From: Gammaproteobacteria bacterium
GTDB taxonomy: Bacteria; Pseudomonadota; Gammaproteobacteria; Steroidobacterales; Steroidobacteraceae
DNA: 6,755 nucleotides
NCBI GenBank assembly: GCA_030038645.1
Contig: JASHSR010000423.1
Location: 1 to 6,755, forward strand
Direction of reading: 5' to 3'
Position numbers and translations under genes: made by a program. The notes beneath the pieces are model-generated. The model was given only the letters and a program-made list of their open reading frames with translations. It ran no database searches and was not told the DNA's origin. Positions 6,504 through 6,755 of this stretch are shown here, piece after piece (the stretch's first letter is position 1; the number at the start of each line of letters is the position of its first letter).

Positions 6504-6519
6504 AGCGCCCGGCGGGCGC
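6502..6519 (-). terminator. Weak terminator-like hairpin after the GGDEF gene
   Basis: On the minus strand, two bases after the GGDEF stop, GCGCCC-GCC-GGGCGC forms a perfect six-base stem with a three-base loop (6505-6519), followed by only three T residues (6504-6502). It resembles an intrinsic terminator but the T-run is too short to be strong, so partial read-through into the hydrolase operon is possible. Confidence 0.35.
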
Positions 6520-6521
6520 GC

Positions 6522-6755
6522 TCACATGACGACGCAGCAGTTGCGGCCGGCGTCCTTCGCGCGGTAGAGCGCCCGGTCGGCGCGATCGAAGATGGTGTCG
6601 GGCGTGTCGTCGCGGCGAAACGTCGTGATCCCGCACGAGGCCGTGACCGTGACCGGCTTGTTGCGGAAGTGAAATCCGATCTTGGCGATGCCGATTCGGA
6701 TCTTATCCGCCGCGATGAGGGCCTGTTCGGCGTCGGTCCCGACCAGGATCATCAC
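6522..6755 (-). CDS. C-terminal end of a GGDEF-domain protein (probable diguanylate cyclase), 5' end outside window
   Basis: The frame is open at the right edge and ends with TGA at 6524-6522, leaving 77 visible residues. They match the second half of a GGDEF domain, which makes cyclic di-GMP from two GTP. Visible landmarks are VMILVG (the strand right after the GGDEF signature), a helix with EQALIAADKIRIGI, the strand VTVTASCGITTF, and the closing FDRADRALYRAKDAGRN. The signature loop and the allosteric RxxD site would lie beyond the edge, so activity cannot be judged. The usual serine-isoleucine-glycine of the core strand is SCG here. The protein ends a few residues after the domain (CCVVM), so GGDEF is its C-terminal domain. 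The first visible codon, GTG, is most likely an internal valine. A 78-bp gap separates it from the hydrolase gene on the same strand. Confidence 0.9.
   Translation of the reverse strand: MMILVGTDAEQALIAADKIRIGIAKIGFHFRNKPVTVTASCGITTFRRDDTPDTIFDRADRALYRAKDAGRNCCVVM

Overview
This is a GC-rich window, strongly G/C at third codon positions, from what looks like a proteobacterium. The ferrochelatase and succinate-semialdehyde dehydrogenase closely resemble gamma/beta-proteobacterial HemH and GabD. The secreted S46 dipeptidyl-peptidase fits Xanthomonadales-like Gammaproteobacteria or Myxococcota. Taxonomy is inferred only from family resemblance. There are no rRNA or tRNA genes, insertion sequences, CRISPR arrays, phage genes or other clear signs of transfer.

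Layout, left to right. (1) The 3' end of an unrecognised plus-strand gene, stopping at 299. (2) A long minus-strand block, read from right to left: the C-terminal end of a GGDEF protein (6755-6522, cut by the window edge); a dienelactone-hydrolase-family protein (6443-5760); a GabD-type aldehyde dehydrogenase (5751-4297); ferrochelatase HemH (4297-3224); a two-domain VOC protein (3165-2446); and a secreted S46 dipeptidyl-peptidase (2402-309). The leftmost gene and the S46 gene converge with 9 bp between their stops.

The core of the window is a tight run of genes. The hydrolase stop codon lies inside the ribosome binding site of gabD, and gabD and hemH share one base (TGATG), so these three are almost certainly co-transcribed and probably translationally coupled. 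VOC and S46 follow on the same strand after gaps of 58 and 43 bp with no clear terminator or promoter, so a five-gene transcript is plausible. A weak terminator-like hairpin and a poor candidate promoter lie between the GGDEF gene and the hydrolase.

Functionally, the hydrolase, aldehyde dehydrogenase and VOC protein all belong to families that handle small reactive carbonyl or ester compounds, while HemH performs the last step of protoheme synthesis and the S46 enzyme digests peptides in the periplasm. I see no obvious single pathway and no clear previously undescribed system. The points most worth checking are the translational coupling of hemH to gabD, the cysteine distribution and active-site variations of the S46 enzyme, and a perfect small hairpin inside hemH.
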